From the NCBI GenBank assembly GCA_947645965.1, contig CANSES010000002.1:1-64000 (forward strand): 64,000 nt of DNA. The letters are read 5' to 3'. Source of the DNA: an uncultured Enterorhabdus sp. (GTDB lineage Bacteria; Actinomycetota; Coriobacteriia; Coriobacteriales; Eggerthellaceae). Numbering within the stretch: the first letter of the stretch is position 1; each line of letters starts with the position of its first letter. The notes below the pieces were generated by a model. The model saw nothing but the letters and a program-made list of their open reading frames with translations. It had not been told where the DNA came from and did no database searches. Position numbers and translations under genes: made by a program. Below, piece after piece: positions 59,938 through 64,000 of the stretch.

Positions 59938-61731
59938 ATGTCAGAGACAATCCGCATCGAGGGGACCGCACCGCATTCCGTGTCGCGCCGCCACTTCCTG
60001 GCCGGGGCCGCCGCCGCAGGCATGACCGCCGCGCTGACCGGCGTCATGGCCGGCTGCGCGACACCGGCCACCGAGCCCGAAACCTCCGAGGGCACCGCCG
60101 ATGTCGGAACTTCCGCACCCGCGCCCGACACCGAGACCTTGGCCGCCACCGGCCAACCCGCCTTCCTCACGCCGCCCGAGCCCATTGCCGAAGAGGACAT
60201 CGTCGAGACCATCGACTGCGACATCGTCATCTGCGGTGCGGGCATCTGCGGGCTGCCCGCCGCGATGCTGGCCGCCGAGAACGGCGCCAACGTGCACGTG
60301 TTGGAGAAGGGCAGCACCTACGGTCTGTTCCGTCTGTGCACCGCAGGCTTCAACTCCGATCTGCAGAAGAAGCTGGGGCTGACCACCGACCGCAAGGAAT
60401 TCGTGACCTCCACCTGGGCCATCACCAACGGTGTCCAAGGCCGCACCTCGTCCTACGGCCTGTGGTTCGACAACTCGGCCGACTACATTAACTGGCTCGA
60501 GGGCATCTTCAACGAAGAGGGCTACCAGCTCATCCCCGCCGCATCGCTGGAATACAAGATCACCAACGACGGCATCGGCATGGCCGGCGCGAGCCCCCTG
60601 TGGCAGGCCTTCCCCCAGATGATCTTCTTCGCCAACCCCGACGGCAGCTTCTTCGCCACTGGCGACCCCGTCGACTGGACCGGCGTCATGGAGGGCTACG
60701 CCACGAAGAAGGGGGCTACGTTCCACTACAATTCCCCGGCCCAGCAGCTAGAGCGCGACGCCAACGGACGCTGCACCGGCGTGATCGCGAAGAACGAGAA
60801 CGAGGAATACGTGCGCTACAACGCCTCCAAGGGCGTGCTCCTGACCACCGGCGACATGGCCGCCGACCGCGAGATGACCGCCTACTACAACCGTTCCCTC
60901 AGCAAGATCATCCGCTGGAACGTGAACACCAACGACACGGGCGACGGCCAGAAAATGGGCATGTGGATCGGCGCCGAGATGGACGAGTTCGCCTGCGGCG
61001 ATCTGTGGCCCTTCGCCGCTGTGATGATGGACGGCACGCTGCCCGACTTCCTGGACGGCACCCACTTCTACGCCGGCGTGGCATCGCTGCCCGGCTGCCT
61101 GGTCGTCGACGGCGCGGGACGGCGCCTCATGGCCGAGAACCTGCCCTTCCAGGCCCCGTCCATCCCGAAGCTGACCTGCACCTCCGACGGTTGCGCCTGG
61201 AGCATCTGGGACAGCGCCTGGGAGGCAAAGTTCCCCAAGGACGGCTACATGGTGGAGGATTACACCTGCTCGAACACCCAGGCCGAGGTGGACATGAATG
61301 TGGAGAAGGGCCTCACCTTCAGGTTCGATACCATCGAGGAGCTTATCGAGCACTGCGGCTTCGATCCCGAGATCTTCACAGCCGCCTTCAACCGCTATAA
61401 CGAGCTGTGCGCCGCCGGCGAGGACCTGGACTTCTACAAGGATCCGGTATGGATGTGCGCCCTGGACACTCCGCCGTTCTATGCGTCGAAGACCTGTTCC
61501 TCGATGACCTCCACCCGCGGCGGCCTGAAGAACGACGAGCGCTGCCGCGTGCTGGACACCCAGGGCCGTCCCATCCCCGGCCTGTACGCCGCCGGCAACA
61601 CCGCCGGATCGTTCTACGGCAACGTGTACCCGCCCAACGTCATGGGCTCGGGCATCGGCCACGGGCAGTGCTTCTCGTGGATCGCCACCCGCGACATGCT
61701 AGGCCTCGACTACATCCACGCCAATATCTAG
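59938..61731 (+). CDS. Tat-exported FAD-dependent reductase
   Basis: A 597-residue secreted flavoprotein. Tat motif SRRHFLAGAA near residue 17, lipobox MAGC at ~41, then a ~45-residue Thr/Pro/Glu linker. FAD motif DIVICGAGICGLPAAMLAAENGANV (residue ~97), second FAD segment GVLLTTGDMAADREM, and C-terminal IPGLYAAGNTAGSFYGNVYPPNVMGSGIGHGQ. No haem motif. Its electron donor is probably the lipoprotein cytochrome 11 bases downstream. ATG 59938 has GGAGAAAGGGG upstream. Substrate unknown. Confidence 0.9.
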   Translation: MSETIRIEGTAPHSVSRRHFLAGAAAAGMTAALTGVMAGCATPATEPETSEGTADVGTSAPAPDTETLAATGQPAFLTPPEPIAEEDIVETIDCDIVICGAGICGLPAAMLAAENGANVHVLEKGSTYGLFRLCTAGFNSDLQKKLGLTTDRKEFVTSTWAITNGVQGRTSSYGLWFDNSADYINWLEGIFNEEGYQLIPAASLEYKITNDGIGMAGASPLWQAFPQMIFFANPDGSFFATGDPVDWTGVMEGYATKKGATFHYNSPAQQLERDANGRCTGVIAKNENEEYVRYNASKGVLLTTGDMAADREMTAYYNRSLSKIIRWNVNTNDTGDGQKMGMWIGAEMDEFACGDLWPFAAVMMDGTLPDFLDGTHFYAGVASLPGCLVVDGAGRRLMAENLPFQAPSIPKLTCTSDGCAWSIWDSAWEAKFPKDGYMVEDYTCSNTQAEVDMNVEKGLTFRFDTIEELIEHCGFDPEIFTAAFNRYNELCAAGEDLDFYKDPVWMCALDTPPFYASKTCSSMTSTRGGLKNDERCRVLDTQGRPIPGLYAAGNTAGSFYGNVYPPNVMGSGIGHGQCFSWIATRDMLGLDYIHANI

Positions 61732-61742
61732 GAAGGGCCGCC

Positions 61743-62177
61743 ATGAAGAGAACGCACCTGACAACCCTGGCCGCCGCCTTCGGCACCTTGGCGCTGACCC
61801 TGGCGCTGGCCGCCTGCGCACCCCAGCAAGGCCCTGCGGGCGAAGGCGCCGACAGCGACGGAGACATAGCCCTGGCCGCCACCGGCTCGCTAGCCGCATT
61901 GCACCCCGACGGGCAGCTCGACGGCATCGAGGAGGTCACGAACAAGCTGTGCCTCAGTTGTCATCCCCGAGCCACCATTGAAAAGGCCAACGAGGGGTAC
62001 GGAGGGCACCCCGACTTCAACCCCCACAAAGCCCATCTGGCCGCCGGAGACTGCACCTCGTGCCACTCCCTCGAGGGCACCTCGGTGATGAGCTGCAACG
62101 AATGCCACAACGCCCCCTTACCCGACGGCTGGGAGAGCGCACCACGAGGCTCCGGTCCCCTGCACGCCCTGTTCTAG
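61743..62177 (+). CDS. Triheme c-type lipoprotein cytochrome
   Basis: A 144-residue lipoprotein: signal peptide with lipobox LAAC (Cys25), then three haem motifs CLSCH (70-74), CTSCH (104-108) and CNECH (118-122), with further histidines (e.g. HKAH) as likely distal ligands. The C-terminal CNECHNAPLPDGWE resembles CNECHDLTLPEGWE of the pentaheme protein at 19282, suggesting common ancestry. It should pass electrons to the flavoprotein; no membrane quinol-oxidising partner is adjacent, so another subunit must link it to the pool. Confidence 0.88.
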   Translation: MKRTHLTTLAAAFGTLALTLALAACAPQQGPAGEGADSDGDIALAATGSLAALHPDGQLDGIEEVTNKLCLSCHPRATIEKANEGYGGHPDFNPHKAHLAAGDCTSCHSLEGTSVMSCNECHNAPLPDGWESAPRGSGPLHALF

Positions 62178-62202
62178 CCCAGGCAAGACGCACTCCCTCG
62201 CA

Positions 62203-62230
62203 CCCCCTTCCGCCCCTCCCCGGAAGGGGG
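62203..62230 (+). terminator. Terminator of the flavoprotein-cytochrome operon
   Basis: CCCCCTTCCG (62203-62212) and CGGAAGGGGG (62221-62230) form a perfect 10-bp stem with an 8-nt loop, followed by TTTCT, 25 bases after the cytochrome stop. Confidence 0.85.
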
Positions 62231-62341
62231 TTTCTGGTGCGAGGCTGTGGCTGCGAGCCGCCCGCACCCGAAGCAGAACCGACTCCGGGCCGCGAGTTCC
62301 GGCGGAGCCGGAACGAGCTATGCGCCCGAGGAAGTCAGCGA

Positions 62342-62442
62342 GCGGCGCCGAGGTGCGCCATATTGCCCCGCCTTCGGACCAAGCGGCCTTGGGGCCGCGC
62401 CGTGTCCGAAACAAGGGGCAAGATGGCGCACCTCGGCGCCGC
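62342..62442. repeat. 101-bp near-perfect palindrome
   Basis: A 20-bp arm (62342-62361) is perfectly complementary to 62423-62442; after one mismatch a further 7 bp pair (TTGCCCC/GGGGCAA). Inside, TTCGGAC pairs with GTCCGAA and GCGGCC with GGCCGC. A separate 8-bp hairpin GTTCCGGC/GCCGGAAC is at 62296-62314. No coding potential. Length and nested form parallel the element at 24319-24424, though sequences differ. Confidence 0.75.
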
Positions 62443-62484
62443 GCAGCGTCGGCCGCAAGCTGCGAGCGCCAGCGCGCAGCGAGC

Positions 62485-62614
62485 ACAAAAAGAAGCGGCC
62501 CGGCGGAGGGGGCCGCCGGGCCAGAAGGAGGGGGGATGCGACTCTCTCAGGAGTCGCTTTCTGCTTTTCAGAGACAAAGCAGGCAAGTGATCGGAGGGGG
62601 TTGTCTCACTTGCT
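62485..62614 (-). ncRNA. Candidate C-rich small regulatory RNA (~130 nt)
   Basis: On the minus strand an extended -10 TGTTATACT (62629-62621) precedes a start near 62614. Four hairpins follow: GCAAGTGA/TCACTTGC (62583-62613), CTGCTTT/AAAGCAG (62561-62582), GCGACTC/GAGTCGC (62538-62557) and a 10-bp GGCCCGGCGG/CCGCCGGGCC (62497-62522) followed by GCTTCTTTTTG, a strong intrinsic terminator. Exact CCCCCUCC copies lie in the first loop, in the single strand before the terminator and across the terminator loop. The middle one continues to CCUCCUU, matching the 16S anti-Shine-Dalgarno. This resembles C-rich sRNAs that block ribosome-binding sites. No protein is encoded. It is not SRP RNA, tmRNA or RNase P RNA by any motif I can see. 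Confidence 0.6.
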
Positions 62615-62779
62615 GGGCTCAGTATAACAACCACCCTTGAATTCCCTATGACGCGAAGGTGGTGAACTTGTGGATTCGCAGGGTCATCGTTAAGCAATTT
62701 GTCAGATTTGAGAAGAATTCCGACCAGCCATAATGAGGCGTCAAAGCGTTATGATACCACGCTGCTGACGAGGTGTCAC

Positions 62780-63592
62780 CTACCCGTTCTTGCGCTGGAA
62801 GAGAATGTTGTTTGTCTCCAGCCAGCTCTCCACGGTGCCGGTGTCGAAGCCGTCGGCTGGATCGATCACGAGCGCGTACATCTCCTCCTCGCGCAGCACC
62901 GCGTCCAGCGCGTCGGTCAGCTGGATCTCACCGCCCACGCCGGGCTCTCCGTCGGCCAGAAGCTCCATCACGCGCGGACTCAGCAGGTAGCGGCCGAACA
63001 CCGCCAAGTTGCTCGGCGCGTCCTGAAGCGCCGGCTTCTCCACGAGCGAGTCCACCTTCCACACGTCATCGGCCACGGCCTCACCGGCAATGACGCCGAA
63101 GCGGCTCACCTGGTCGTCGGGCACGGGCATGACCGCGATGACGCTCGCCCCGCCGTGGGCATCCGACACCGCCTTCATGGCCGGCAGCATTTTGTTGTCG
63201 GGCACGAGCACATCGCCCAGCAGCACGTAGAAGGGCTCGCCGGCGCAGGCCTCGGCGGCGCAGTGCACCGCATGCCCCAGACCCAGGGCCTCCTCCTGGT
63301 ACACGTAGCTCACGTTGTAGTTGCCCACGGCCTCCACGGCATCGGCGTAGGCGTCCTTGCCGCGCTCGCGCAGCAGCGCCACCAGCTCGGGATTGGGGGT
63401 GAAGTGGTCCTCGATGGCCTTCTTCTCGCGGCTGTTGATGATGATGACCTCGTCGGCGCCGGAGGCCAGGCCCTCCTCTACCACATACTGGATAGCGGGG
63501 CGGTCCACCACCAAAAGCATCTCCTTGGGCTGGGCCTTCGTGGCCGGCAGAAAGCGGGTACCCAGGCCCGCTGCGGGAATCAGTGCCTTCAT
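62780..63592 (-). CDS. galU: UTP-glucose-1-phosphate uridylyltransferase
   Basis: Makes UDP-glucose for cell-surface polymers. The 270-residue protein has the nucleotidyltransferase motif IPAAGLGTRFLPATKAQPKEMLLVVDRPAIQYVVEEG, then LGLGHAVHCA, VLLGDVLVP, SLVEKP and GGEIQLTDALDAVL. It is somewhat shorter than typical GalU (~290) at the C-terminus. ATG 63592 has AAAGG upstream. Confidence 0.93.
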   Translation of the reverse strand: MKALIPAAGLGTRFLPATKAQPKEMLLVVDRPAIQYVVEEGLASGADEVIIINSREKKAIEDHFTPNPELVALLRERGKDAYADAVEAVGNYNVSYVYQEEALGLGHAVHCAAEACAGEPFYVLLGDVLVPDNKMLPAMKAVSDAHGGASVIAVMPVPDDQVSRFGVIAGEAVADDVWKVDSLVEKPALQDAPSNLAVFGRYLLSPRVMELLADGEPGVGGEIQLTDALDAVLREEEMYALVIDPADGFDTGTVESWLETNNILFQRKNG

Positions 63593-63702
63593 CGAGCGCC
63601 TTTCTCGTCGGTCGGCGCGACCCGGCCTCGCCGGCGTCGCCCCGATGTCTCGCAATTTCATCGCGGCCCATGATACTACAGTCCACGCGGCCGCAGGTCG
63701 GC

Positions 63703-63708
63703 TATACT
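63703..63708 (+). promoter_or_regulatory. TATACT six bases before the ApbE-like ATG (leaderless mRNA)
   Basis: TATACT-GGCACC-ATG: initiation seven bases after the hexamer would fall on the start codon. No Shine-Dalgarno is present. Same geometry as the kinase promoter at 29966. Confidence 0.6.
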
Positions 63709-63714
63709 GGCACC

Positions 63715-64000
63715 ATGAGCGAACACACGGAAGATACCCGCGACGCCATCCCCGACGAGGCGTTCTGCGAGATGCGGCCGGCCACGGGCGGCAAGCCGGC
63801 CGGTGTGCGCTTTCTCGCCTTCAACACCGTGATCGACATCGAGGCCTACGGCGAGGCGGCAGCCTGCGAGGCGGCCTTCAGAGAGGCTCGGTCGCTTTGC
63901 CGCACCTACGAGCGGCTCTTCAGCCGCACCCTGCCCCACTCCGACATCGCCCGCATCAACGGCGCCGGCGGCGCGGAGATGACCATCGACCCGCTCACCT
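63715..64000 (+). CDS. ApbE-like FAD:protein FMN transferase, N-terminal part (cut by window edge)
   Basis: ApbE attaches FMN covalently to Thr/Ser of exported flavoproteins such as RnfG and FMN-binding domains. The visible 95 residues show FLAFNTVIDIEAYGEAAACEAAF and ARSLCRTYERLFSRTLPHSDIARINGAGG, the family N-terminal region. The catalytic part lies beyond the window. It would fit with the extracytoplasmic flavoenzymes nearby, although those seen here look FAD-dependent. Divergent from galU. Confidence 0.8.
   Translation, partial: MSEHTEDTRDAIPDEAFCEMRPATGGKPAGVRFLAFNTVIDIEAYGEAAACEAAFREARSLCRTYERLFSRTLPHSDIARINGAGGAEMTIDPLT

Noticed and set aside
62538..62567. GCGACTC/GAGTCGC hairpin with TTTCTGCTTTT as a plus-strand terminator
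   Set aside because: The cytochrome operon already ends at 62203-62230 and the array of hairpins reads better as a minus-strand RNA with a U-tract at its other end.

Overview
The window is high-GC DNA that looks like a chromosome segment of a gut Actinomycetota of the class Coriobacteriia, family Eggerthellaceae (Eggerthella/Gordonibacter/Adlercreutzia-like). I infer this from Tat-exported, lipobox-bearing FAD reductases paired with small multiheme c-type cytochromes and membrane-bound LuxR regulators (the architecture of the Eggerthella cgr operon), from actinobacterial gene order around alaS/aro, and from a Bacillus/actinobacterial-type LexA box. No rRNA, tRNA, IS transposase or CRISPR array was seen.

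Layout. 1-6.0 kb: 5' part of uvrB with a LexA box, a secreted flavoprotein carrying its own C-terminal CxxCH haem motif, its LuxR regulator broken by one in-frame TGA, a YeiH-type exporter, and an AbrB/PIN toxin-antitoxin pair with a palindromic operator. 6-12.3 kb: coaE, rpsA, phosphate transporter, TSCPD protein, amtB-glnB and a GNAT. 12.4-18.9 kb: a minus-strand operon of a carboxyltransferase-AccB fusion, accC, a Gls24 protein, nusB, xseB and dxs. 19.2-23.2 kb: plus-strand respiratory cassette (pentaheme cytochrome, flavoprotein, 12-TM LuxR). 23.4-25.1 kb: degV, a 106-bp palindrome, efp. 25.2-39.0 kb: accessory transport and regulation, with two ABC/two-component modules, a YczE protein, two EamA exporters, a LysR and an AraC remnant. 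39.0-58.1 kb: minus-strand housekeeping chain (in transcription order rarA, DUF948, AI-2E, alaS, xpaC-telA, ruvX, mltG, yqeG, aroE, asnS, aroC-K-B-Q, M24 peptidase). 58.2-62.2 kb: second complete respiratory cassette (LuxR, flavoprotein, triheme lipoprotein cytochrome). 62.2-64 kb: a structured non-coding region with a candidate C-rich small RNA, galU and the start of an ApbE-like FMN transferase.

How it fits together. The minus-strand order rarA - alaS - ruvX - mltG - aro genes - peptidase - efp - nusB is an old actinobacterial neighbourhood. Here it is opened by an accessory block at 25-39 kb and by a plus-strand respiratory cassette at 19-23 kb. The flavoprotein/cytochrome cassettes probably pass electrons from the quinone pool to organic acceptors outside the membrane, each under a membrane LuxR sensor. 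Two have GGGG/CCCC palindromes in their promoter regions. Each ABC module sits with its own two-component system; the first has two identical operator-like sites between its divergent promoters.

Most interesting non-coding signals: a candidate ~130-nt small RNA at 62485-62614 (minus) with an extended -10 promoter, four hairpins, three exact copies of an anti-Shine-Dalgarno-like CCCCCUCC and a strong terminator; two ~100-bp palindromes; a REP-like element in two copies with compensatory arm changes, one inside the xseB coding sequence; and two promoters whose -10 box lies six bases from the start codon, implying leaderless mRNAs.
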